This document shows, piece after piece, positions 1 to 10,457 of a DNA stretch of 64,000 nucleotides. Origin of the DNA: an uncultured Acidimicrobiales bacterium (GTDB taxonomy: Bacteria > Actinomycetota > Acidimicrobiia > Acidimicrobiales > SZUA-35); the NCBI GenBank assembly GCA_937922785.1, contig CALAJQ010000006.1:1-64000 (forward strand). The letters are read 5' to 3'. The notes under the pieces were generated by a model. The model did not search any database. It worked only from the letters and a program-made list of their open reading frames with translations, and had not been told where the DNA came from. Position 1 is the first letter of the stretch, and every line of letters starts with the position of its first letter. The position numbers and the translations under genes were made by a program.

Positions 1-1
1 C

Positions 2-922
2 GGGCCTGCTTTGCAAGCGTTCCGTAGAGAGAAGATGGGAATGGTCTTCCAGCATTTTGCTTTGTTCCCGCACCGCAACGTTATCGATAACACCGGCTAT
101 GGCCTGAAAGTGCAGAAGGTCGCTAAAGCTGAACGCGATAAGGCCTCGTTAAACGCTTTGTCACTGGTCGGTCTTGAGGCTTACGCGCAGAACGCTGTGT
201 CTGAACTTTCTGGTGGTATGCAACAGCGCATCGGGTTGGCTCGTGCGTTGGCTACTGACCCTGACATTCTCCTTATGGATGAGGCTTTCTCGGCGTTGGA
301 TCCTTTGATCCGTCGACAGATGCAGGATGAGATGATGGAGATCCAGAACGAGCTCCACAAAACCATTCTGTTCATCACCCACGATCTGAACGAAGCGCTC
401 CGTATTGGTGACCGGGTGTGCATTATGAAAGATGGCCGGGTTGTGCAGATCGGCACACCCGAAGAAATCCTCACTCAACCAGCCACCGGCTACGTCGCAG
501 AATTTGTTCAAGACGTAGACCAAGGACGAGTCATCCAAGTCACCGAGGTGGCAAGACCACCAGCAGTCGTGCACGCTCGTCTGAACTTGCCAGACGCCCT
601 GGCTGCAATCGGTGACCGATCAGGGGCCTTTGTTGTGGATCGGCACGGTGCGCCGATCGGCTTGGTAACCAAAGAAGACGTGATCAGAGCGGCCGGAGCT
701 GGCTCTAGCAAGATGAGCTTCGCCGTCAGGCCCGACTTTGACCAGACAAGCCCGGCGGCGACTCTCAATGAGATTTACGCAGCGGCCGGGCGAGGCCTAC
801 CGATTGCTGTCGTTGACGAAGAGGGTTTTCTCGTCGGCCAAGTTGAGCCAATGGACGTAATGCGCGAGATGGGCCGGGTCGAATCATTGATCGATGGCTT
901 CGAGCGCGAAGTCTTTATGTAA
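2..922 (+). CDS. proV: Glycine betaine/proline-type ABC transporter ATPase (5' partial)
   Basis: ATPase subunit of an osmoprotectant (betaine/proline) importer, acting on the cytoplasmic face with the permease that follows. The frame is open to the left edge, so the start and the Walker A motif lie outside the window. Visible in order: the Q-loop (GMVFQHFALFPHR), the ABC signature LSGGMQQR, Walker B with D-loop (ILLMDEAFSALD) and the H-loop (ITHDLNEA). A C-terminal region of about 120 residues fits the paired CBS domains of ProV/OpuAA, which sense ionic strength in that family. The first in-window TTG at 11 is internal, not the start. The substrate assignment is by family only, because no binding protein is in view. 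Confidence 0.85.
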   Translation, partial: GPALQAFRREKMGMVFQHFALFPHRNVIDNTGYGLKVQKVAKAERDKASLNALSLVGLEAYAQNAVSELSGGMQQRIGLARALATDPDILLMDEAFSALDPLIRRQMQDEMMEIQNELHKTILFITHDLNEALRIGDRVCIMKDGRVVQIGTPEEILTQPATGYVAEFVQDVDQGRVIQVTEVARPPAVVHARLNLPDALAAIGDRSGAFVVDRHGAPIGLVTKEDVIRAAGAGSSKMSFAVRPDFDQTSPAATLNEIYAAAGRGLPIAVVDEEGFLVGQVEPMDVMREMGRVESLIDGFEREVFM

Positions 923-953
923 ATCCGAAGAATCGCTAAGAAGGGGAGTTGTT

Positions 954-3119
954 GTGAGTTTGTTAGCTCAAGCCGAAGACGTGTCCATCATGGACAATCG
1001 AATACTGGACGAATGGGTGCTGCCGTTTGGGCAGTGGATTGACCAAATGGTGGACTGGATCGACCAGAACATGGGTGGGGTGCTTGACGTAATTCGTTGG
1101 CCCTTTGCGTTCCTGATCGAGAACATGGTCGACAACTTCATTGCGGAGATTTCTTGGGTCTGGGTCTGCCTCGGCTTCTTCTTGATTGGCTCATTGATCC
1201 GAAACGTCAAAGTCGGAGCTACTGCAGCGCTAGCTCTTGCTGGTTGTGGCCTACTTGGCACTAACTACTGGTTCGAGACCGCACGTACCATCGGGATGAT
1301 CATGGTGGCGGTGATTCTGTGTGCCATTGTCGGTATCCCGGTTGGAATTATGTGCGGCCGGTTTGACGGCGTATGGAACGTGGTCAGACCGACGCTTGAT
1401 GCCATGCAGGTTGTGCACCCGTTTGTGTACATGCTGCCAGTCATCTTCTTCTTCAGCTTCGGCGTTGTGCCAGGGACCATGGTGACGATGGTCTTTGCGA
1501 TACCGCCCCTCATCCGGCTTACGAACTTGGGTATTAGACAAGTACCTGAAGACGTCGTCGAGGCTTCCCGCGCTTTCGGCGCTCCAGAACTGCGAGTTCT
1601 AACTGACGTCCAGTTGCCACTAGCTCGCCCTGCCATCATGACCGGGCTCAACCAAACACTGCTTCTTTCAATCTCCATGATCGGCATCGCAGCCATCATG
1701 GGCGCCGGCGGACTTGGACTTCTAGTGTTCCGCGCGGTATCAAACCTCGACGTTGCGCTGGCCGCCTCAGCTGGCCTTGCATTGTTCTTGGTAGCAGTAG
1801 TGCTCGACCGCATCTCACAACCCGAGGCCGATGACGGCGGATCTCTCTACACCCGGATTCAACAAGCTTGGGCTCACCGGTCCGATCCTGAAACCCTTCT
1901 TGATGAGGTTGAAAGCCAAGCGGTTGCGGCTCGAGACGCGGCTGCGGCGAAGGCTCGAGGAGACTACGCACCAATCGATCCCTCCGAACGAGTCGGAATG
2001 GCGGCCGCAGCAGCGGGTGCGGTATTGGCCATGGCCTCTACGTTCATGACGTGGGGTTCAGAAGCTGGAGTCATTACCGGCTATGCCCGGGTTGTTGACC
2101 AGAACGCAACGGGAGACTCAGCTAATCTGTCAGGTCAATCGTTTAACGGGTTTGCGGCATCAGGGGGCTCTTGGTTCGGGTACATAACCTTTGCTGCGGG
2201 CCTCTTTGTTGTGGTTTCAGCCGTTAAGGCCTTCATGACCCCAGGCAAGGGGCCACGTTGGTTCTCCCCTGACGGAGCGATGTATGCAGCCGGCGCAGCA
2301 GTCGGAGCATCGCTTGGGTACTTCCTGGCGGCACCATCGGACTTCTCCACAAATTACGTTCGTGGGCCGGGCGCTCTGTTGGCAGTGATCGGATCACTCA
2401 TTGCGTTGGCTGGCGCCGCCTACTGGCTTACCAACGCTCCGTTTAGCCCCTTCCGCCCACTGGCTCCAGGGGTAGGGGTTGGTCGGTTAATGGGCGGTGC
2501 GGCAGCTGTTGCGCTGGTCGTAATAGCGGTGTTCTCGGGTTGGAGTTTCGACAAGCGAGCCAACACCATCATTTCTGCAGAGCTCCAAGCCGAGCTCGAT
2601 CAGGTCCTGTTGGATGTGGAAAACGGCGTCCTTTCAGAGGCCATTGCCGCTCAGACGATCCAACGACTTAACAACTCCGCTATTAAGTCCGAACTCATCG
2701 TGATAGACGGAAAGGCTTCAGAAGGTGCCGGCCTTGGTCTAGTAACCCTGGGCTTCATCGTCCTGGGCGGATTGCTTTTGATTCCGGCTGCCGGAGTCGG
2801 AGTGACCGACCAGAACAGACAGTGGGTGTGGTCAACGCTTTCGGCCTCGGCCGGGTTTGCGACGATGGCCCTCACGACCGGTTGGGTCGTAACCATCATG
2901 CGGGCGGCGGATCGCCGGTTCTTCTCCGGAGCCGGTGCCTTCTTGGCCTTTGTGGCTGGGTTCTTCATGCTTGCATCCTCCAGAGCCCTGATCGCGGAGT
3001 TCAGACGTCGCAAGGTCTATGAAGAACTCATGGACGAGATCATTGAGGCCGAGATCGCCGGAGTCGATCTAGACGATGCTTTGGAGCCTCAGCTAGTCTC
3101 AGCCGGTGGCGATTTATAG
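954..3119 (+). CDS. proW: Betaine/proline-type ABC permease with long C-terminal membrane extension
   Basis: Membrane subunit of the importer whose ATPase lies 31 bases upstream. I chose GTG 954 because a purine-rich Shine-Dalgarno (AAGGGGAG, 941-948) sits just before it; an in-frame ATG at 990 is possible. The N-terminal 280 residues are a standard ProW/OpuAB permease, with several membrane segments and an EAA loop (EASRAFGAPEL, about residue 203) that contacts the ATPase. ProW proteins usually end soon after this. Here about 430 more residues follow, with several further hydrophobic segments, two soluble stretches and an acidic tail. I do not recognise the extension; it is not an obvious OpuAC-type binding domain. 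Confidence 0.82.
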   Translation: MSLLAQAEDVSIMDNRILDEWVLPFGQWIDQMVDWIDQNMGGVLDVIRWPFAFLIENMVDNFIAEISWVWVCLGFFLIGSLIRNVKVGATAALALAGCGLLGTNYWFETARTIGMIMVAVILCAIVGIPVGIMCGRFDGVWNVVRPTLDAMQVVHPFVYMLPVIFFFSFGVVPGTMVTMVFAIPPLIRLTNLGIRQVPEDVVEASRAFGAPELRVLTDVQLPLARPAIMTGLNQTLLLSISMIGIAAIMGAGGLGLLVFRAVSNLDVALAASAGLALFLVAVVLDRISQPEADDGGSLYTRIQQAWAHRSDPETLLDEVESQAVAARDAAAAKARGDYAPIDPSERVGMAAAAAGAVLAMASTFMTWGSEAGVITGYARVVDQNATGDSANLSGQSFNGFAASGGSWFGYITFAAGLFVVVSAVKAFMTPGKGPRWFSPDGAMYAAGAAVGASLGYFLAAPSDFSTNYVRGPGALLAVIGSLIALAGAAYWLTNAPFSPFRPLAPGVGVGRLMGGAAAVALVVIAVFSGWSFDKRANTIISAELQAELDQVLLDVENGVLSEAIAAQTIQRLNNSAIKSELIVIDGKASEGAGLGLVTLGFIVLGGLLLIPAAGVGVTDQNRQWVWSTLSASAGFATMALTTGWVVTIMRAADRRFFSGAGAFLAFVAGFFMLASSRALIAEFRRRKVYEELMDEIIEAEIAGVDLDDALEPQLVSAGGDL

Positions 3120-3711
3120 ACGGCTTGGTTTAGTCAGAAATCCTTTTGCATGGGTCGACGACGTTGACCCCGGGCCGTTCCTTGACCACTTGGGTCTTGA
3201 AACACCAGAGCCCGGGGCGTCTCGGCTTTTACAGCTCATTGGTGAAAAAGGGGCTGGGAAATCAACACACTTGCGTCACTGGCAGTCGATCACGGGCGGG
3301 CCCTACTACTACGTCGAGCCTGTCGGCCCGGCTGATCCGCCTCTGGGCCCTATCGCGTACTGGGACGAGGCGGACCGAGTTAACGACAGACACCTTCGTA
3401 AGCTCTTCGCCGTTGCGCTGAAGACTGGGGCCACAGTGGTGGCCGGAACCCATCGCGATCTTGCGAAGCCAGCGCAGGCCAGCGGACTGCCAGTTCACAC
3501 GGTGGAGTTCCAAGAGCTAGAAATTGAAGTGCTCAGACAGTGGGCGGAGGCCAGGATCGCCGAGGCCAGCTTTGGCGAACCGCAATTAGTTATCCCCGAC
3601 GAGGTACTGCGCACAGTGATTTCAAGGGTCGAGGCGTCCTTGCGCGAAGCGGGGGACCTCCTCCACATATGGGTAGCCCAACAGGCTAGGGCTGCGGGAG
3701 AGCTGGGATAA
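3106..3711 (+). CDS. Small P-loop ATPase-like protein of unknown function
   Basis: A 201-residue protein starting at a GTG that overlaps the end of the permease gene by 14 bases, so it is probably translationally coupled to the importer. It has a clear Walker A (GEKGAGKST, about residues 46-54) and a Walker B-like stretch (IAYWDEAD, about 83-90), then a segment resembling the lid of AAA/STAND ATPases. The N-terminus (LGLVRNPFAWVDD) recalls ExeA/AAA-type proteins that begin with NPF. I cannot name a function; the overlap suggests a link to the transporter. The reading frame is well supported by the motifs. Confidence 0.7.
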   Translation: MAIYRRLGLVRNPFAWVDDVDPGPFLDHLGLETPEPGASRLLQLIGEKGAGKSTHLRHWQSITGGPYYYVEPVGPADPPLGPIAYWDEADRVNDRHLRKLFAVALKTGATVVAGTHRDLAKPAQASGLPVHTVEFQELEIEVLRQWAEARIAEASFGEPQLVIPDEVLRTVISRVEASLREAGDLLHIWVAQQARAAGELG

Positions 3712-3819
3712 CTGGACACTTATTGTTCCTCCTCCTTAGGTCTGGAGGGGTCTCAGGTCGGATGTCACAGGCTGTCAACGGGCCTATTCGCGGCACCTGC
3801 GTTACTTTGAGACACGTCC

Positions 3820-5067
3820 ATGGCCGCCACTGACTCAAATAGTTCACGCTTCAGCGCGTCCCTTACGTCCTTGCAGATTCCTGAGTACCGGTCGCTTTGG
3901 TGGGCTGGGGTGTTCTCGTTTATGTCGGTCCAGGGTCAGTTTGTTCTGCGAGGACTGCTTGCTTGGGAACTGACCGAACGTGAAGGCGCGCTTGGTCTTG
4001 TGTACTTGGTCTTCGGCTTGTCGATGCTGGTCGGAACCCCCTTCGGTGGCGTTGTTGCTGATCGCTTCGCGAAACGCACGATCCTTGTGCTCACCCAAAC
4101 AATGATCATGTTGGCGGCTTATGGAATGGCCGTCGTGGTATTGGCTGACGTGGTGGAATTCTGGATGCTCTTGGTGGCTTCGGCCACTCAAGGCATTGCG
4201 TTTGCCTTCTATGGCCCGGCCCGGGTTGCGATGGCTTCTGAGCTGGTAGGGCGTGATCAGCTGGGAAATGCAATCACTCTTTCGCTGCTCAGTATGAATG
4301 GCACGCGAGTATTCGCACCGGCTCTTGCTGGGGTATTGGCCGGTTGGGCCCTAGTCGGAATCGGCGGCGCCTACGTATTGTCTGGCGCAATGTCAACGAT
4401 TGCGTTGTTCAAGCTTTGGCGGCTCCCGCACCGGCCAGGCGTAAATCAATCTAAGAAGAACCCTTTCAGCGAGATCGCCGCAGGCGTCCGTTACGTGAAT
4501 TCCCAGCCTCAATTGCGCCGGGTCGTTGTGTCTTCTTTTTTCGTGATCATGTTCGGATTCAACTACGTTGCTTTCATTCCAGCGCTCGTTGAAGGCGTCT
4601 TTGGTCTTAGTGATGCATGGGTTGGATTCGTGAGTTCGGCGAGTGCCATTGGGGCCGTGGCTGTTTCGTTGCCCCTGGCGGCCAAAGCAGACGGTCCCAA
4701 TGCGTTAATGATCATGATTGGATCTGGGCTGGGGTTCGGGGCAACAGTGATGCTGTTGGGCATCGCCCCGACAGTGTTCTTAGCGTTTTTGGTGGTTGTC
4801 CTAATTGGGGGCTGCACAACGGCCTTCCAATCACTGTCAAACACCCTTGCCCTGACGTCGGCTGATGAGGCGATGCAAGGTCGGGTTCAGTCTCTGATGC
4901 AGCTTTCATTCGCTGGCTTCGGAATCGCAGCTGCTCCCTTGGGCGCCCTGGCCGAGGTGATTGGCCTGAGGCCGGCTTTGGTAATCATGGGAGCGGTCGC
5001 CTTCGGGGCTACTGCACTGTTCGCAGTGCTTGACCGAGCCGACCGCTCTGAGCCAGCAATGGTCTGA
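3820..5067 (+). CDS. MFS transporter, enterobactin-exporter (EntS)-like
   Basis: A 415-residue major facilitator with about twelve hydrophobic segments. The loop after TM2 carries GGVVADRFAKR, the usual MFS motif A form (G-x3-D-R-x-x-R/K), and the overall pattern fits the MFS_3/EntS branch of drug or siderophore exporters. The start is ATG 3820; the N-terminus is short and soluble (about 25 residues) before TM1. It stands alone between the ABC importer and groES. The substrate cannot be told from sequence. Confidence 0.8.
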   Translation: MAATDSNSSRFSASLTSLQIPEYRSLWWAGVFSFMSVQGQFVLRGLLAWELTEREGALGLVYLVFGLSMLVGTPFGGVVADRFAKRTILVLTQTMIMLAAYGMAVVVLADVVEFWMLLVASATQGIAFAFYGPARVAMASELVGRDQLGNAITLSLLSMNGTRVFAPALAGVLAGWALVGIGGAYVLSGAMSTIALFKLWRLPHRPGVNQSKKNPFSEIAAGVRYVNSQPQLRRVVVSSFFVIMFGFNYVAFIPALVEGVFGLSDAWVGFVSSASAIGAVAVSLPLAAKADGPNALMIMIGSGLGFGATVMLLGIAPTVFLAFLVVVLIGGCTTAFQSLSNTLALTSADEAMQGRVQSLMQLSFAGFGIAAAPLGALAEVIGLRPALVIMGAVAFGATALFAVLDRADRSEPAMV

Positions 5068-5112
5068 AAGTGGCCCTTTTCATGTTGGCACCCGGAGCCT
5101 GAGGCTTTAGTA

Positions 5113-5139
5113 TTGGCACTCGACCTTGGAGAGTGCCAA
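5113..5139 (+). promoter_or_regulatory. CIRCE operator (HrcA site) upstream of groES
   Basis: A perfect 9-bp inverted repeat, TTGGCACTC, then nine bases, then GAGTGCCAA. It closely matches the CIRCE consensus TTAGCACTC-N9-GAGTGCTAA. It lies 66 bases before the groES start, where HrcA repressors bind to silence chaperonin genes until heat shock. hrcA itself is not in the window. Confidence 0.93.
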
Positions 5140-5204
5140 CGCTCGTTGGTGCCAAACAAGGCAGTTGAGAAGAAGAAAAATCAGGCGCTGAGGAGGCGCG
5201 ATAT

Positions 5205-7128
<1,924 letters not shown>

Positions 7129-7169
7129 AGAAGCGACAGCTTCTTTACTTGCATCGCAAGTATCTGCTC

Positions 7170-7201
7170 AGAGCCGCTGCCCTTGGCAGCGGCTCTTTGC
7201 G
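7170..7201 (+). terminator. Rho-independent terminator after groEL
   Basis: A perfect 12-bp stem, AGAGCCGCTGCC (7170-7181) with GGCAGCGGCTCT (7185-7196), closed by a CTT loop and followed by TTGCGTTTTC. It starts 41 bases after the groEL stop and should separate groESL from the YegP-like gene. Confidence 0.88.
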
Positions 7202-7247
7202 TTTTCAAACTAAGTTGTTCGCGGACGACAATTAGGAGCAACTAGAT

Positions 7248-7577
7248 ATGGGCAAGTTTGTTTTGAACGCAGCTAAGGGCGGCAAGTTCAGATGGAACCT
7301 TCAGGCTGGAAACGGCCAGAACATCCTCACCTCTGAGACCTACAACACTAAGAAGGCAGCCTTAAACGGTGCAGCGTCAGTTGCCAAGAATTGTGGCAAC
7401 GACAAGTGCTTTGATCGCAAGGTAGCGAAGAACGGCAAGCCCTACTTCAACATGAAGTCAACCAACGGCCAGATCATTGGCTCCAGCCAGATGTATGCCA
7501 ACAAGACCAACATGGAAAACGGCATAGCGTCAGTAAAAAAGAACGCCCCAACCGCCCCCATCGACGACCGCTGCTAA
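7248..7577 (+). CDS. YegP-like protein with two DUF1508 repeats
   Basis: A 109-residue cytoplasmic protein made of two similar halves, each with the pattern G-K-F/Y-x-W/F-N-x-x-x-x-N-G-Q-x-I-x-x-S-x-x-Y followed by a lysine-rich helix (about residues 1-48 and 52-100). This is the UPF0339/DUF1508 fold of E. coli YegP, whose role is unknown. GGAG (7233-7236) and the ATG at 7248 are well spaced. It is convergent with the helicase gene, eight bases away. The N-terminal half starts directly at GKFVLN. Confidence 0.85.
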   Translation: MGKFVLNAAKGGKFRWNLQAGNGQNILTSETYNTKKAALNGAASVAKNCGNDKCFDRKVAKNGKPYFNMKSTNGQIIGSSQMYANKTNMENGIASVKKNAPTAPIDDRC

Positions 7578-7584
7578 ACGGGCA

Positions 7585-9621
7585 CTAGTCCCAGAGGCCG
7601 GCGAGCATGTTGTCTACTTCGTGAGTCAGGTTGATTGTTTGATTGGGGGCCGACAGCGGGGACTGTTCGTTGGTACCGGTCGTGACTTCGTTGCAGAGGT
7701 CGCGGCCAACTTCAATGAACCGACTTAGCTGGGCATAGACGTGCCGGTCATCGGTGGCGAACCGGTTCACGTGGAAGCGCATTGGGAAGCTGACGGTCAA
7801 CTCATCCTTGGCGCGAGTGAGCGCCACGTAGGTCAGGCGTAGTTCCTCGGCCAGGCCTTCAGCATCTCCCAGGGCCATGTCCGAAGGCAGGTTGCCGTCG
7901 GCGGCGTGCAGAAGGTACACATTGCGCCACTCCATGCCTTTGGCAGAGTGGATCGTAGACAACGTCAGCCAGTCATCGTCGAGGTAAGGCTCTTGTGCGA
8001 GGTCGCTGGTCTTGCCGGGTGGATCGAGCGTGACCTCGGCGAGAAATCGAGAACGGTTCGAATACGCGCTGGCGGTGGCTCCAAGCTGGCCAAGGTCTGC
8101 AAGACGGGGAAGCGGGTTGTCATAGTTGTTGGGGAACGTCAGCTCGCAGAATCCAAGCAGTCGGTCAATCTGTTCGGCTGGAGCCTGGATTTCTCGACAG
8201 TCGCTCAAGGCAGCACGCAACTCATCAGCCTGGGTTTTGGCCGGCGACGGAAACCGTCCGAGGCCATCAAGGAGGTGATTCAGAGCGTCTGAGGTTTCAT
8301 CAGCAATTCCAAGCTCGGCTTCTAGTCTCCTCGAGGTGGCTGGACCCACCCCCTCCATCGATTTGAGCACTCGGTGCCATGCGAGCGCATCGTCAGGGTT
8401 GTCCAGAATTCGCAATAGGGACATCAGATCTTTGACGTGGGCTGTTTCGAGATATTTGAGCCCTCCGTACTTCACATACGGGATGTCTCTCCTGTGCAGC
8501 TCGAGTTCGAGGCCCTCTGAGTGATGGCCCGCTCTGAACAACACTGCTTGATCTCGCAAATCCATGCCGCGTTCCCTGGCGTCCAGGATTGAATCTGCTA
8601 CCAGTTCAGACTGAGCGCGCTCATCCCAACACGTGGCCAAGGTGGGGCGAGTTCCTTCCGGCTTGTTACCCCAAAGCGTCTTCACAAATGGACGGTCATC
8701 ACTAGGCAATCCGTCAGATAGCACACGGTTAGCAAAGGCAAGTATCGGAGACGTTGAGCGGTAGTTCTGTTCGAGAGTGACAACCTCTGCGCCGGGGAAG
8801 TGTTCGGTAAATGCCCACATGTTGGCCACCGTGGCCGAACGGAACCCGTAGATCGCTTGTGCGTCATCGCCCACGGCGCATAGATCGGTGTCGGGCCGGC
8901 ACATGCCGCGGATGATGTCGTTCTGAATTGGATTGGTGTCTTGATACTCGTCGATGAGGATGTGGTCGAAGTCATTTCGGAGATGCTCTCCAACCGCAGA
9001 TGCGGTTATGCCGCGCCAAAACAGCAACAGGTCGTCGAAGTCAAGAACGCTGTTGGATCGCTTGTGAGCGGTGTAGGAGTTGAAGATCGTCTTAAGGTCT
9101 TCAGCGTGATCAGCGCACCACGGGTAATCGACATCAAGAACATCGCTCAGGTGGGCTTGGCTGTTGACAAGTCTGCTGTAGATGCCGGCCACAGTCTCAG
9201 CTCTAGGGAATCGCTTGCCTCGCTCGCCCATGCCCTCGGCCGTTCTAACCATGCCAAACAGATCCTTGGAGTCAGCGGCATCAAGAACAGTGAAGTTCGC
9301 CGATAGACCGGCAGCAGCTGAATAGTGGCGCAAGAGTCGGTTAGCGACGGCGTGAAAAGTGCCGGCAACAACGTCGCCGTGGCGGCGTCCATTGGACTCT
9401 TCTGCGGCGCGAGCTTTGGCTCGGGCCACCATTTCTGCAGCTGCCCGTCTGGTGAAGGTAAGCAAGAGGATTCTGGATGGATCAGCCCCATCAGCCAGAA
9501 TTCGAGCCACTCGAGCCGCCAGTGTGCGTGTTTTGCCGGTACCGGCTCCGGCAACTATCAGCAGCGGAGATCCCTGGTGATCAACGGCAGCCGCTTGCTG
9601 TGGGTTCAGATCATCGAACAT
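7585..9621 (-). CDS. UvrD/PcrA-type superfamily 1 DNA helicase
   Basis: ATP-dependent 3'-5' DNA helicase of the UvrD/Rep family, 678 residues. Motifs in order: the Q motif (LNPQQAAAV), Walker A AGAGTGKT (24-31), motif II LIDEYQDTN, motif III GDDAQAIYGFR, motif IV QNYRS, motif V TIHSAKGMEW and motif VI YVALTRAKDEL. It is complete, though shorter than the 730-780 residues of UvrD/PcrA, and the C-terminal tail after motif VI is brief. The family acts in repair and in removing stalled replication or transcription complexes. The exact orthology (UvrD1, UvrD2 or PcrA) is uncertain. Confidence 0.93.
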   Translation of the reverse strand: MFDDLNPQQAAAVDHQGSPLLIVAGAGTGKTRTLAARVARILADGADPSRILLLTFTRRAAAEMVARAKARAAEESNGRRHGDVVAGTFHAVANRLLRHYSAAAGLSANFTVLDAADSKDLFGMVRTAEGMGERGKRFPRAETVAGIYSRLVNSQAHLSDVLDVDYPWCADHAEDLKTIFNSYTAHKRSNSVLDFDDLLLFWRGITASAVGEHLRNDFDHILIDEYQDTNPIQNDIIRGMCRPDTDLCAVGDDAQAIYGFRSATVANMWAFTEHFPGAEVVTLEQNYRSTSPILAFANRVLSDGLPSDDRPFVKTLWGNKPEGTRPTLATCWDERAQSELVADSILDARERGMDLRDQAVLFRAGHHSEGLELELHRRDIPYVKYGGLKYLETAHVKDLMSLLRILDNPDDALAWHRVLKSMEGVGPATSRRLEAELGIADETSDALNHLLDGLGRFPSPAKTQADELRAALSDCREIQAPAEQIDRLLGFCELTFPNNYDNPLPRLADLGQLGATASAYSNRSRFLAEVTLDPPGKTSDLAQEPYLDDDWLTLSTIHSAKGMEWRNVYLLHAADGNLPSDMALGDAEGLAEELRLTYVALTRAKDELTVSFPMRFHVNRFATDDRHVYAQLSRFIEVGRDLCNEVTTGTNEQSPLSAPNQTINLTHEVDNMLAGLWD

Positions 9622-9682
9622 ACGTTCGACACTATCTCAACTCATCTACTCATATTGCCCATCGCCGCTCCGATGGAGCCTG

Positions 9683-10030
9683 GTGTCAATCCTTTTCACA
9701 AACTACAAGCAGCTATTGGTTGCTATTTTTGTGATGGTAATTTCTCTCTCCAGCCTTGCTGGATGTGGGTCCGATTCGACCGCGATCGGCATTGAGCCTT
9801 CGCTTGGCACCCCCCAGACTTTGTATCGGGACTCGTCGCCGGTCGTGACTGCAGAACTCGATGTGCTGGGAACTGTGCAGGTTCACAACGAACTAGAGAC
9901 TGACTCCGAGCTAGCAATCGAACCCGTCAGTGACAGCAGCGGTCTGCCACTAATTTGGTTCGGGGTTGTGGGTCTGGGATTGGCTGCGGTTGCGATCACA
10001 TTGCTGGCCGTGGTTCGCGAAGAGGCCTAG
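9683..10030 (+). CDS. Small lipoprotein with C-terminal membrane anchor, unknown function
   Basis: A 115-residue protein with a GTG start. It has a lipoprotein signal peptide ending in the lipobox LAGC (Cys about residue 28), a short polar middle of about 60 residues rich in T, E, D and S, and a C-terminal hydrophobic segment (about residues 89-110, PLIWFGVVGLGLAAVAITLLA) with a short charged tail. So it is probably tethered at both ends to the membrane. I do not recognise it. Its stop overlaps that of the convergent OsmC gene by four bases. Confidence 0.6.
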   Translation: MSILFTNYKQLLVAIFVMVISLSSLAGCGSDSTAIGIEPSLGTPQTLYRDSSPVVTAELDVLGTVQVHNELETDSELAIEPVSDSSGLPLIWFGVVGLGLAAVAITLLAVVREEA

Positions 10031-10455
10031 CCAGCGAACACAGTCTCAGAGAAAACGATGCCCTGCTCGAGGGTCTTGTGGACCGGGCAGCGAACCGCGA
10101 TTTCTTCAAGTCGTTTGCGAGTTGCTTCGTCAAAGTCGCCATCGATGAAGATTCTTGACGTGACCTGATTGATCATTCCGGAGTGGCTGTCATCACATTC
10201 TGCACAGTCGTCCACGTGAACTTTGTCGTACCGGTATTCAACTGACACAGATGAAAGGTCGATGTTCTTGCGTTTGGCGTACAGTGCCAAAGTGATGCTG
10301 GTGCAAGATGCGAGAGCTCCCAGAAGGTAGTCGTAGGGGTTTGGGCCAGTGTTGTCGCCGCCCAGGTCAACGGGTTCGTCCGCTCGCCAAACATGGGTGC
10401 CGTTTGTGATGTCGACCTGATAGTTCTCTTTGAGCTCTGCGGTGATTGAAGTCAT
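10027..10455 (-). CDS. OsmC family protein (thiol peroxidase-like)
   Basis: A 142-residue OsmC/Ohr-fold protein. The family reduces organic hydroperoxides with two cysteines. Visible are GGDNTGPNPYDYLLGALASCTSITL, with the first cysteine in ASCTSI, and VRCPVHKTL with the second, in the family's usual places. An internal CAECDD stretch is extra. The ATG at 10455 lies two bases after the stop of the cyclase-B2 gene upstream, so the two are probably co-transcribed. It may be a passenger of the lasso operon or a housekeeping gene; its role there is unknown. Confidence 0.85.
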   Translation of the reverse strand: MTSITAELKENYQVDITNGTHVWRADEPVDLGGDNTGPNPYDYLLGALASCTSITLALYAKRKNIDLSSVSVEYRYDKVHVDDCAECDDSHSGMINQVTSRIFIDGDFDEATRKRLEEIAVRCPVHKTLEQGIVFSETVFAG

Positions 10456-10457
10456 AG

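Noticed and set aside
1265-1813. A 182-codon open frame antisense to the ABC permease
   Set aside because: Low-complexity T/S/R-rich product with no motifs; it lies wholly inside a well-supported gene.
3719-3819. CCTCC ... GGAGG hairpin after the P-loop gene
   Set aside because: Only five base pairs with a large loop and no T-tract.
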